This document shows positions 56,816-64,000 of a stretch of 64,000 nucleotides of DNA, in pieces (position 1 is the stretch's first letter; every line of letters starts with the position of its first letter). The notes beneath the pieces were generated by a model. The model made no database searches. It saw only the letters and a list, made by a program, of their open reading frames with translations, and was not told the DNA's origin. A program made the position numbers and the translations under genes. The DNA lies in NCBI RefSeq assembly GCF_000264945.2, contig NZ_CP013070.1, forward strand, positions 248,001-312,000, read 5' to 3'. The DNA is from Sphingobium indicum B90A (GTDB lineage Bacteria; Pseudomonadota; Alphaproteobacteria; Sphingomonadales; Sphingomonadaceae).

Positions 56816-57742
56816 GTGCCGATCAAGATAGCCGACGACCTGCCCGCCCGCCGCACATTGGAGGCCGAGGGCGTGGTCGTCATGCGCGAAGCCGATGCCG
56901 TCCGGCAGGACATCCGTCCGCTCCGGATAGCGCTGCTGAACCTCATGCCCGACAAGATCAGCACGGAGACGCAGCTTGCCCGGCTGCTCGGCGCGACGCC
57001 CCTGCAGGTCGAACTGACGCTGGTGCGGATCAGCGACCATGTGTCGCGCAACACCTCCGCCGATCATATGGCGTCCTTCTACCGGCCGTGGAGCGACGTG
57101 CGGGACGAGCGGTTCGACGGCTTCATCATCACCGGGGCGCCGGTGGAGCAGCTTCCGTTCGAAGCGGTAAGCTATTGGGACGAACTGCGCGCCATATTCG
57201 ACTGGACGCAGACCCATGTGCATCGCTCGCTCAGCATCTGCTGGGCGGCGCAGGCGGCGCTGCACCATTTCCACGGCGTCGGGAAACATGCGCTGGACCG
57301 CAAGGCCTTCGGCCTGTTCCGCCATCATGTCCATGTGCCTTCATCGCCGTGGATGCGGGGCTTTTCGGATGATTTCATCGTCCCCGTGTCGCGCTGGTCG
57401 GAAGTGCGGCGGGAGGATATTCCGGCAGGGCGGGGATTGCAGATATTGGCCGAGAGCGAGGAATCGGGCCTGTGCCTGATCGGCGATCCGGGGCGCGGTT
57501 TCCTGCATATGTTCAACCATCTGGAATATGACACGCTGACGCTGGCCGAGGAATATGCGCGCGATGGGGCAAGGCAGTTGCCCGCGCATTATTTTCCCGG
57601 CGACGATCCGGCGCGGACGCCGCAAAACCACTGGCGCAGCCACGCGCATCTGCTGTTCGGCAACTGGATCGACGAAATGTACCAGACCGCGCCCTTCGAT
57701 CTCGACGCGGTGGGGCAGGCGGCGGCGCTGTCGGCGGCTTGA
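56816..57742 (+). CDS. metA: Homoserine O-acyltransferase, MetA type (predicted acetyltransferase)
   Basis: 308 residues, GTG start. The first step of methionine synthesis from homoserine. Catalytic Cys142 in SLSICWAAQAAL, K47 in NLMPDKI, and the C-terminal His/Glu in FNHLEYDTL. Residue 111 is Glu (ITGAPVEQLPFE); in characterised MetA proteins Glu at this place gives acetyl-CoA specificity, while Gly gives succinyl-CoA. So the product is probably O-acetylhomoserine despite the 'succinyltransferase' family name. A structured ~300-nt leader precedes it. Confidence 0.93.
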   Translation: MPIKIADDLPARRTLEAEGVVVMREADAVRQDIRPLRIALLNLMPDKISTETQLARLLGATPLQVELTLVRISDHVSRNTSADHMASFYRPWSDVRDERFDGFIITGAPVEQLPFEAVSYWDELRAIFDWTQTHVHRSLSICWAAQAALHHFHGVGKHALDRKAFGLFRHHVHVPSSPWMRGFSDDFIVPVSRWSEVRREDIPAGRGLQILAESEESGLCLIGDPGRGFLHMFNHLEYDTLTLAEEYARDGARQLPAHYFPGDDPARTPQNHWRSHAHLLFGNWIDEMYQTAPFDLDAVGQAAALSAA

Positions 57743-57806
57743 CGCCCCTTTGCGCGGATGGAGCCTGGAGCGGGCGGACCGATGCCGCCCCAAGCTGCTC
57801 CAGCCG

Positions 57807-58226
57807 CTAACGAAGGACGCCCTTGGCGATCAGGCCGCGGGCATAGCGCCATTGGAAGAGGGCGACGATCAGGATCGCCGCCGGGAAGATCGCGGCGGTG
57901 GCGCCCTTCACCGCCAGCAGGTCGGTCCCGATGAAGCTGTAGCCGAACTGCGCGATCACGGCGATGACCGAGAGCAGGAAAAGGGGCGCGGCGGCAGCCT
58001 TGCGCAGCAGCAGCAGGATCGCGCCCAGCGTGCCGCCGCCGACCGCGAGGGCATAGGCCGTCCAGGCCCAGCCGGGCATGGCCGCGAAGATGCGGGCGGT
58101 ATAGGGATCGGTCTTCGCCAATTGGTCGAGGTCGGCGGTATATTGCATGATGAAGGCGCCGACCCCCATCAGGTTCCAGAGCAGCAGCAGGATTCCGACG
58201 ATGCGGAAGGATCGTGGCGCGGTCAT
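57807..58226 (-). CDS. Four-helix membrane protein, unknown function
   Basis: 139 residues from ATG 58226 (MTAPRSFRIVGILLLLWNLM). Four hydrophobic helices at about residues 8-26, 52-72, 79-98 and 105-124. A segment between helices 1 and 2 (MQYTADLDQLAKTDPYTARI) is conserved in small bacterial membrane proteins of this type. No function can be assigned. It is convergent to metA and divergent from the 2H-phosphoesterase gene. Confidence 0.75.
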   Translation of the reverse strand: MTAPRSFRIVGILLLLWNLMGVGAFIMQYTADLDQLAKTDPYTARIFAAMPGWAWTAYALAVGGGTLGAILLLLRKAAAAPLFLLSVIAVIAQFGYSFIGTDLLAVKGATAAIFPAAILIVALFQWRYARGLIAKGVLR

Positions 58227-58286
58227 GGCTGTTTCCCCCTTTGGGCGGGCGATTTGCGTGGACACCCGCCCGATGGATCATAAGGG

Positions 58287-58838
58287 ATGGCGGGCTTTGG
58301 CGAAAGAAGGGACAGGGCATTGGCGCAGGAGGCTTCGGCCGCACCGATCATCGTGACGGCCCTCATGGGCGCGGCCGATTTCGGCTGGGCCGAAGGGCTG
58401 CGCCGGGCGCATTTTCCGCCCGGGCGCAACCGGGTTCCGGCGCATGTCACGCTGTTCCATCATCTGCCGCCCTCCGCCCTCGATGAAGTGGCGCGGCGGT
58501 TGAAGGCGCTGTGCGCGGGGCCGCCGCCCGCCGCCCGGCTGGCGGAGGTGATGCTGTTGGGGCGGGGCGTCGCCTATCGGGTGGAAAGCCCGGAACTGAC
58601 GGCGTTGCGCGATGAACTGGCGGAGGCCTTTGCCGGGCTGCTGGTGCCGCAGGACCAGGGACGGCCGCGCTTTCACATCACGGTGCAGAACAAGGTCGAA
58701 CCGGCGGAGGCGAAGGCGCTGGCGGACGAATTGCGGCGCGCCTTTCGCCCCAGGCCGCTCGCCATCGCGGGGCTTGCGGCCTGGCATTATCGCGGCGGCC
58801 CGTGGGAATTGGCGGTGAAGGCCAGCTTTCGCGGCTGA
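58287..58838 (+). CDS. 2'-5' RNA ligase / 2H phosphoesterase family protein
   Basis: 183 residues from ATG 58287; a TTG at 58320 with AAGG 9 nt upstream gives 172 and may be the real start. Two H-x-T motifs, PAHVTLFHHLP near residue 52 and RFHITVQNKVE near residue 129, are the 2H signature. Such enzymes hydrolyse cyclic phosphodiesters or ligate RNA. The physiological substrate is unknown. Confidence 0.85.
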   Translation: MAGFGERRDRALAQEASAAPIIVTALMGAADFGWAEGLRRAHFPPGRNRVPAHVTLFHHLPPSALDEVARRLKALCAGPPPAARLAEVMLLGRGVAYRVESPELTALRDELAEAFAGLLVPQDQGRPRFHITVQNKVEPAEAKALADELRRAFRPRPLAIAGLAAWHYRGGPWELAVKASFRG

Positions 58839-58850
58839 CCTTCGGTCCGC

Positions 58851-60092
58851 TCAGGCGAGGCCGACTTCCTTGAGCGGTATGGTGGCGTCGGCAAGCTGCG
58901 CCTGGTCCAGCGCCGCGCCGGAAAGGACATGGGCGCGGCCCTGAACATAGTCCTTGACCGCATTGACGCAGTCGAGCGCGATCAGCCTGCCGCCCTTGAG
59001 ATAGAGGACGGAGAAGCTGCGGGTCGCCGGATCGCCGCGCAGGATCGTCTGGTCGTGGCCGGTCGAAAGGCCCACGGTCTGGAGCTTCAGGTCATATTGG
59101 TTCGACCAGAACCAGGGCACGGCATGATAGGCTTCTTCCCTGCCCATGATGTGGGCCACGGCGGTCTTCGCCTGGTCATTGGCGTTCTGCACGGATTCCA
59201 GGCGGATCTGCGCGCCCCGTGCGAAGCTGTTGGCATGGGCGGCGCAATCGCCGACCGCATAAATGTCGGGCAGGCTGGTGCGGCAATATTCGTCCACGTC
59301 CACGCCATTGCCGCCCGCCGCGCCCGCCGATATCAGCGGGCCGGTTTCGGGGACGATGCCGATGCCGACGATCACCATGTCGGTCGCGATCCGCTCGCCA
59401 TCCTGCATCAGCACGGCGGTGGCCTGACCGTCCGTGACCTCGATGCAGTCCATGCGCGCGCCGGTGCGCAGGTCGACGCCATGGGCGCGATGTTCCGCCT
59501 CGTAGAAGCGGGACAGTTCCTCTCCCGCCACGCGGGCCAGCACGCGGTCCAGCGCTTCCAGCAGCACCACCTTCTTGCCGAATTTCGACAGGACGGCCGC
59601 CGCCTCCAGGCCGATATAGCCGCCGCCGATGACGGTCACATGCTCGATCCGGTCGATCTTCGCCATCATCGCGTCGACATCGTCGCGGCGGCGGACAGCG
59701 TGGACATTGGGCGCGTCCGCGCCGTTGCAGGTCAACATGCGCGGGGAGCCGCCGGTCGCCCAGATCAGCTTGCCATAGCCGATTTCCCGGTCGCCCGTTT
59801 CCTTGGCCCCCGCCGTCACGAACTTGCCCACCGGGTCGACCGACTTCACGCGCAGGCCGAGCAGCATGTCGATCTTGCGCTCTTCCCAGAAGCTGGCCGG
59901 GCGGATCAGGATGCGGTCGAAGCTCTTGTCGCCCGCGAAATATTCCTTCGACAGCGGCGGACGTTCATAGGGCGGGTCCTTTTCATCGCCCACCATCGCG
60001 ATCGAGCCTTCGAAGCCTAGCTGGCGCAGCGAGATGCCCGCCTGCGCCCCGGCATGTCCGGCGCCAACGATCAGAACGTCATAATAGCTCAT
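58851..60092 (-). CDS. NAD(P)H:ferredoxin/rubredoxin-type FAD oxidoreductase
   Basis: 413 residues. It has the FAD-binding [20 protein letters not shown], the NAD-binding [20 protein letters not shown], and [17 protein letters not shown]. It matches reductases of ring-hydroxylating oxygenases and P450 systems (putidaredoxin reductase type). The C-terminus includes the reductase domain with [19 protein letters not shown]. No ferredoxin gene is adjacent. Confidence 0.92.
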   Translation of the reverse strand: MSYYDVLIVGAGHAGAQAGISLRQLGFEGSIAMVGDEKDPPYERPPLSKEYFAGDKSFDRILIRPASFWEERKIDMLLGLRVKSVDPVGKFVTAGAKETGDREIGYGKLIWATGGSPRMLTCNGADAPNVHAVRRRDDVDAMMAKIDRIEHVTVIGGGYIGLEAAAVLSKFGKKVVLLEALDRVLARVAGEELSRFYEAEHRAHGVDLRTGARMDCIEVTDGQATAVLMQDGERIATDMVIVGIGIVPETGPLISAGAAGGNGVDVDEYCRTSLPDIYAVGDCAAHANSFARGAQIRLESVQNANDQAKTAVAHIMGREEAYHAVPWFWSNQYDLKLQTVGLSTGHDQTILRGDPATRSFSVLYLKGGRLIALDCVNAVKDYVQGRAHVLSGAALDQAQLADATIPLKEVGLA

Positions 60093-60197
60093 CGACGCGC
60101 TATCCTCTCATTTTTCTGTTGCCGCGTGATTGGCCCGCTTTCGCGGGGCTGGCAAGCGGATATTGGCGGCCGGAACGAACCCGGCGGCCGCTGCGCT

Positions 60198-62078
60198 TCA
60201 TCGGATCGCGCCGCCGATCATGCGGGCGAGGCGGGCGGAAAAGGCGCGGGGGTCGGCGGGAAGCTCTCCGTCGGCGATGCGGGCTTCGTCCAGCAGCAGG
60301 CGCGCCGCATCCTCGCGCAGGGCGCTGTCCTCCGCCAGCGTGCCGAGCCGGGCGATCAGGTCGTGGCGCGGATTGATCTCCAGCACCGGCTTGGCCGCAT
60401 TGTCGAGCCGTCCGGCCCCGGCCAGCAGCTTTTCAAGCTGGCGGTCCATCGCATTGTCGGGCGCGACCAGGCAGACGGGGCTTTCGGTCAGCCGTTCCGA
60501 TGCGCGGACATCGGACACTTCATCGCCCAGCACGCCCTTCACATAGGCGATGAAGCCGTCGACCTCCGCCGATGCCTGCGCGGCGGGCGTTTCGCCCTCT
60601 GCCAGCGGGATCAGGCTGAGGTCGGCCAGGCCCTGCGTCACCGACTTGAACGGCTTGCCCTGATAATCGACCCCGGCCGTGACCCAGAAGCTGTCGACCT
60701 GGTCGGTGAGCAGCAGCACCTCGATGCCGCGGGCGCGGAACCCCTCCAGTTGCGGGGAGGAGGCGAGGCGGTCGAGATCGGCGCCGGTGGCGTAGTAGAT
60801 GGCGGTCTGGTTGTCCTTGATCGCCTCCACATAGTCCTTGAGCGAGCGCCAGCCCTCCCCAGCGGTGGATTTGAAGCGGGCGAGGCCGAGCAGCGTCTCC
60901 CGCCGGGCGAAATCCTCGTACAGCCCTTCCTTCAGGACGGCGCCGAAATTGTCCCAGAACTTCAGATAGGCTTCGCCATCCTTCTCGGCCAGCTTGTCCA
61001 GTTCGGACAGGATGCGGTTGGCGACGCCCTTCTGGATGGCGGCGAGGACCGGGCTTTCCTGAATCATCTCCCGCGAGACGTTGAGCGGCAGGTCGTTGCT
61101 GTCGACCAGCCCGCGCACGAAGCGCAGGTAGCGCGGCAATATCTGCGCCTCGTCGGTGATGAAGACGCGGCGGACATAGAGCTTCATACGCCCGGCCCGG
61201 TCCGGGTCGAACAGGTCGAACGGACGCATGGAGGGCAGGAAGGCGAGCACCGAATATTCGTGCAGCCCCTCGGCGCGGTAATGGAGAGTCAGCGCGGGTT
61301 CGTCGAACTGACCGGCGGCGCTGCGGTAGAAGTCGGCATATTCCTCCGCCGTGATGTCCGATTTCGGGCGGGTCCAGAGCGCCGCGCCGTCCGCGATCTG
61401 CTTTTCCTCCGCATCCGGCTTTTCCTTGAGGAAGATGGGGACGGGGACATGGCCCGACTGCGCCGTGACGATGCGCTGGGTGGTGAACGCCTCGGTGTAG
61501 CTGGCGGCGTCTTCCTTGAGGTGCAGGACGATGCGGGTGCCGCGTGCCGGAGCCTCCGCCGGGTCGACCGGCTGGATGGTGTAGCTGCCCAGGCCATCCG
61601 ACGCCCAGTGCGCGGCGGTATCCGCTCCGGCGCGGCGGGAGAAGACGTCCACCTTGTCCGCGACCATGAAGGCTGAGTAAAAGCCGACGCCGAACTGGCC
61701 GATCAGTTGCGCGCCTTCTCCCTCCTTCGCGGCCGTGACCCGTTCCATGAAGGCGCGGGTGCCGGAGCGGGCGATGGTGCCCAGCGCCTCGGCTAGTTCG
61801 GCCTCGCTCATGCCGATGCCGTTATCCTCGACGATGAGGCGGCGCGCTTCGGGATCGAGCGTGACGGTGATGCGCGGCTGGCCATCGTCCCCGGCAAGCG
61901 CCGGATCGCTCAGCAGTTCGTAGCGCAGCTTTTCGCAGGCGTCGGCCGCGTTGGAGATCAGCTCGCGCAGGAAGACGTCCTTGTCCGAATAGACGGAGTG
62001 CACCATCATGTGCAGCAGCCGGGCGACGTCGGCCTCGAAGGAACGGGTTTCAGGTGCGGTGCCGGTCGTGGTGGTCAT
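60198..62078 (-). CDS. htpG: Molecular chaperone HtpG (Hsp90)
   Basis: 626 residues. The GHKL ATP-binding domain is at residues ~1-220: FLRELISNAADACEKLRYEL, VEDNGIGMSEAELAEALGTI, IGQFGVGFYSAFMVADKVDV. The middle domain (~230-500) and the C-terminal dimerisation domain follow. A heat-shock and protein-folding chaperone. It stands beside a stress-type cluster. Confidence 0.97.
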   Translation of the reverse strand: MTTTTGTAPETRSFEADVARLLHMMVHSVYSDKDVFLRELISNAADACEKLRYELLSDPALAGDDGQPRITVTLDPEARRLIVEDNGIGMSEAELAEALGTIARSGTRAFMERVTAAKEGEGAQLIGQFGVGFYSAFMVADKVDVFSRRAGADTAAHWASDGLGSYTIQPVDPAEAPARGTRIVLHLKEDAASYTEAFTTQRIVTAQSGHVPVPIFLKEKPDAEEKQIADGAALWTRPKSDITAEEYADFYRSAAGQFDEPALTLHYRAEGLHEYSVLAFLPSMRPFDLFDPDRAGRMKLYVRRVFITDEAQILPRYLRFVRGLVDSNDLPLNVSREMIQESPVLAAIQKGVANRILSELDKLAEKDGEAYLKFWDNFGAVLKEGLYEDFARRETLLGLARFKSTAGEGWRSLKDYVEAIKDNQTAIYYATGADLDRLASSPQLEGFRARGIEVLLLTDQVDSFWVTAGVDYQGKPFKSVTQGLADLSLIPLAEGETPAAQASAEVDGFIAYVKGVLGDEVSDVRASERLTESPVCLVAPDNAMDRQLEKLLAGAGRLDNAAKPVLEINPRHDLIARLGTLAEDSALREDAARLLLDEARIADGELPADPRAFSARLARMIGGAIR

Positions 62079-62201
62079 GGCGGTTTCGAAAGCTCTCCCC
62101 AGTTGAATCCGAACCGCCAGATGGCGGGGAAAGGGGCGGCTTTCAAGGCCTGGCGCCCCGCCTTCCCGACATGCGGGGGAAAGCGGGGGCGGGGAATAGG
62201 A

Positions 62202-62366
62202 TCAGCCGCGCTGCAATTGCAGGGCCCTGGCCTGATAGCGCACCGCGAGTTCGGCATGGACGGCGATCATCGCGCCATTGTCTCCTCGCTGCTTGGCTTC
62301 GCTCGCCTTGCGGATTTCCTCCTTGGCCCGGGCTTCGAAATAGGACGCGTCGTCATGGCGGGACAC
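62202..62366 (-). CDS. Small conserved hydrophilic protein (54 aa)
   Basis: 54 residues from GTG 62366, with GGAGA 7 nt upstream. The helical pattern SYFEARAKEEIRKASEAKQR, then GAMIAVHAELAVRYQARALQ, is charged and well folded in appearance. Short proteins of this form are common next to stress genes in sphingomonads. No known domain. It lies between htpG and the hemerythrin gene. Confidence 0.65.
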   Translation of the reverse strand: MSRHDDASYFEARAKEEIRKASEAKQRGDNGAMIAVHAELAVRYQARALQLQRG

Positions 62367-62509
62367 GGGCTGTCTCCTTGTCTTTGCCTTGCGATCATAG
62401 CGGGAGCGGGCCGGACCGCCCATCACCCAGGTTAGTCGAAATCGGCCTTGTGGAGGCTGCCGTGCCCCTGGGACTGGCGGGGGAGCGGCGCGGCCAGCCT
62501 CCGAACCCG

Positions 62510-63022
62510 TCAGGCGGGCGTCAGTTGGATGACGCGGGGCTTGGCCGGTGGGAGGGCGCCATTTCCCGCCTCCTTCAACAATTCCTGCTTGCGCGCCAGC
62601 ATCGCGTCGCGGAGCTGGATCAGGTCGACGTCGGTCTTGCGGCATTGCGCGAACATGCCCTCGCCGCGCATTTCCTCCTCATGGACATGGTGCTTGATCT
62701 CTTCGGACAGCACCTTGACCTTGGCATCGAAGAAATCGTCGGCCGGGTCGCCTTCCTCTATGTCGTTGACCAGCAGCTTGGCGCCGTCATGCTCGACATA
62801 GGCCTCGTCCAGCGTATCGTCCTCTATCCTGCCGCGAAAGGCGGGGTAGAAAATCTCCTCCTCGATCAGCGTGTGGATCTTGAGTTCCAGGCAGATTTGC
62901 CGCGCCAGAGTCTTCTTGCGCGCCGGCGATCCGGCCTTTTCGAATTGTTCGAACAGATCCTCCACCTTGCGATGGTCGGCTTTCAGAAGGGCGATCGCGT
63001 CGGTGAACTGCGGATTGGCCAT
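62510..63022 (-). CDS. Hemerythrin HHE-domain protein
   Basis: 170 residues from ATG 63022 (GGAGGAGG upstream). Four-helix iron-binding pattern: H in KADHRKVEDLFEQFEK, H and E in HTLIEEEIFYPAF, H in EAYVEHDGAKLL and HHVHEEEMRGEGMF. Such proteins bind oxygen or sense or scavenge NO and peroxide; in soil bacteria they are often part of the general stress regulon. Intact and of usual length. Confidence 0.9.
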   Translation of the reverse strand: MANPQFTDAIALLKADHRKVEDLFEQFEKAGSPARKKTLARQICLELKIHTLIEEEIFYPAFRGRIEDDTLDEAYVEHDGAKLLVNDIEEGDPADDFFDAKVKVLSEEIKHHVHEEEMRGEGMFAQCRKTDVDLIQLRDAMLARKQELLKEAGNGALPPAKPRVIQLTPA

Positions 63023-63130
63023 GGTCTTCCTCCTCCTTGCACGGTCCTTCCGGTGGAAGTCGCGAGCCATGCGTCGGTTCCAAGCGAACCGTTCGCAAAA
63101 GCGGAATCGGCGGTCGAAGTGCGGATCGGG

Positions 63131-63415
63131 TCAGGTGGAAGGATCGTCCGCCGGTGGTCCGCCGCCTTCCCGCCGGCTCCTGGCGCCGACCTCATCCTGC
63201 CCGGCGCGGCTGTCCCCTTCCTCGCCCCGCCGCGTCATCGTGCGCGGGTCGTAATTGGACGGGATCGCGCCGCCGCTTTGCGGATCGCGCCGCGGTTCGC
63301 GGTCCAGCGTGTCGCTGGGACGGCGGGCCGCGCCTTCCGGCTGGTTCTCCGTCGAGAGGTTCGGGTTGCGTGTATGTTCGGTCGGGCGCGTCCGTATCCT
63401 GCGGGGCTTGTCCAT
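63131..63415 (-). CDS. Disordered hydrophilic protein, EcfG-type promoter
   Basis: 94 residues from ATG 63415 with GGAGAAG upstream. Almost every residue is polar (Arg, Asp, Gly, Pro, Ser), with no hydrophobic core, such as DKPRRIRTRPTEHTRNPNLS. It may be a desiccation or DNA-protecting protein; the function is unknown. It is divergent from the SRPBCC gene, and a good EcfG promoter is located 30 nt upstream. Confidence 0.65.
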   Translation of the reverse strand: MDKPRRIRTRPTEHTRNPNLSTENQPEGAARRPSDTLDREPRRDPQSGGAIPSNYDPRTMTRRGEEGDSRAGQDEVGARSRREGGGPPADDPST

Positions 63416-63445
63416 GATCTTCTCCTGCGATGGTCCCGCCATGAG

Positions 63446-63471
63446 AACGAGGGCCGTCGGCAGCCTGTTCC
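63446..63471 (-). promoter_or_regulatory. EcfG (general stress sigma) promoter
   Basis: On the minus strand GGAAC (63467-63471), 17 nt, then CGTT (63446-63449), matching the published GGAAC-N16/17-CGTT EcfG consensus exactly. It lies 30 nt before the ATG of the disordered-protein gene. Confidence 0.7.
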
Positions 63472-63540
63472 TCCGCTTCCGCCGCGACTTATCCATGTTA
63501 GCGGACCGGCGCTTTGCCCCCTTTTCAGGCGATTGGCAGC

Positions 63541-63566
63541 GGAACGGCGGAGCGGATGAACTGGTT
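63541..63566 (+). promoter_or_regulatory. Possible EcfG-type promoter of the SRPBCC gene
   Basis: GGAAC (63541-63545), 17 nt, then GGTT (63563-63566), one mismatch (G for C) from the consensus, 27 nt before the ATG at 63594. Confidence 0.45.
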
Positions 63567-63593
63567 GCTGTCTGACCGTTCAAGGAGGTCAGC

Positions 63594-64000
63594 ATGAGTG
63601 ACGACGCACCGCTCACCACGGCGAAACAGGACGACGCGGCGGCAAGGGCCGCCGATGGGCTGGCGGAAGCGAAGGGCGACGATCTGAGCGGCAAGACCGT
63701 GACGATCGACCGCCCGCGCGAGGAGCTTTACGCCTTCTGGCGCGAGGTCCGCAATCTTCCGCTGTTTCTGGAGAATGTCGTCGCCGTGGAGCCTTTGGAC
63801 GACCGCCGGTCCCGCTGGGTGGTGAAGGCCCCGGCGGGAAGCACCGTCGAATGGGTGTCCGCGATCACGGAGGATCGTCCGGGAGAAACCATCGCCTGGG
63901 CTTCGGAGGAAGGCGCGGACGTGCCCAATAGCGGGCGCGTCGACTTTCGCGACGCGCCGGGCGGCCGGGGATGCTGGGTGACGGCGACGATCCTCTACGA
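63594..64000 (+). CDS. SRPBCC (START-like) lipid/ligand-binding family protein (partial)
   Basis: First 135 residues; the gene runs off the right edge. ATG 63594 has AAGGAGG 5 nt upstream. After a polar leader the fold starts at KTVTIDRPREELYAFWREVR, NLPLFLENVVAVEPLDDRRS, with the pattern of polyketide-cyclase/dehydrase proteins of the SRPBCC superfamily. Members with this N-terminus are often annotated as stress-induced cyclase-like proteins. The function is not known. Confidence 0.82.
   Translation, partial: MSDDAPLTTAKQDDAAARAADGLAEAKGDDLSGKTVTIDRPREELYAFWREVRNLPLFLENVVAVEPLDDRRSRWVVKAPAGSTVEWVSAITEDRPGETIAWASEEGADVPNSGRVDFRDAPGGRGCWVTATILY

Noticed and set aside
63023..63130. Possible EcfG promoter before the hemerythrin gene
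   Set aside because: GGAAC is present at 63077-63081 (minus), but at the 16-17 nt spacing the -10 reads CTTC/ACTT instead of CGTT, so it is not called.

Overview
The window is a chromosomal segment of a high-GC alphaproteobacterium, almost certainly of the Sphingomonadaceae (Sphingobium/Sphingomonas/Novosphingobium type). This rests on the protein character of nusG-rplK, the F1 atp operon, priA-fsa, glnE, a NepR-type anti-sigma factor and lptG-lptF, and on abundant short GC-rich intergenic palindromes built on CCCGGATCAAGTCCGGGG or on inverted CTCCCGC/GCGGGAG arms. No database search was possible; all names come from reading the translations.

Layout. 0-2.2 kb: a translation/secretion cluster on the minus strand, tRNA-Trp > secE > nusG > rplK > rplA (rplA runs off the left edge). 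2.2-4.6 kb: pyrB followed by a dihydroorotase homologue that has lost its metal-binding HxH. 4.6-9.4 kb: a phytoene-desaturase-like FAD oxidoreductase coupled to a Rieske oxygenase whose N-terminus is cut by an in-frame TAG, a BASS-type transporter and an enoyl-CoA hydratase/isomerase. 9.4-13 kb: accessory DNA with a palindromic repeat, an IS630-family element, a DMT exporter, a small lipoprotein, a MarR regulator and tRNA-Gln. 13-17.7 kb: a TetR regulator divergent from an EmrA-EmrB-OprM-like tripartite efflux operon, with twin operator palindromes between them and a disrupted adaptor gene.

17.8-23 kb: a four-gene translationally coupled operon (APH-like kinase, acyl-CoA dehydrogenase, two SDRs) divergent from a LysR regulator; it resembles phosphorylation-dependent 4-hydroxyacyl-CoA catabolism (lva / ACAD11 logic). 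23-28 kb: NfeD-SPFH pair, CitE-like lyase, exported methyltransferase, cpaF ATPase. 28.2-33.9 kb: the F1 ATP synthase operon atpHAGDC with a LysE-family exporter embedded between atpA and atpG. 34-41 kb: secreted trypsin-like protease, ada, priA, a DUF2490-like protein, fsa, an ABM-like protein. 41.3-47.7 kb: an unlinked nepR-like gene, glnE-bcp-DUF455, an M23 peptidase, erpA, xth.

47.8-56.5 kb is lipid- and envelope-oriented: a phosphoesterase, two different DAGK-fold lipid kinases, a large GNAT-type acyltransferase, a fatty acid desaturase, lptG-lptF and a DUF2141 protein. 56.5-64 kb: metA (with the Glu111 that marks acetyl-CoA use) behind a structured leader, a 4-TM protein, a 2H phosphoesterase, a ferredoxin reductase, htpG, and a small stress-type cluster (54-aa protein, hemerythrin, disordered protein, SRPBCC protein) where GGAAC-N17-CGTT-like EcfG promoters can be read.

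The most unusual material is intergenic. There are three copies of a TA-bounded 139-167 bp element with compensated stem changes (9.4, 12.7, 49.9 kb), a second nested-palindrome family present three times (25.3, 28.5, 47.7 kb), and a structured metA leader. No CRISPR array, prophage or obvious defence system was seen.
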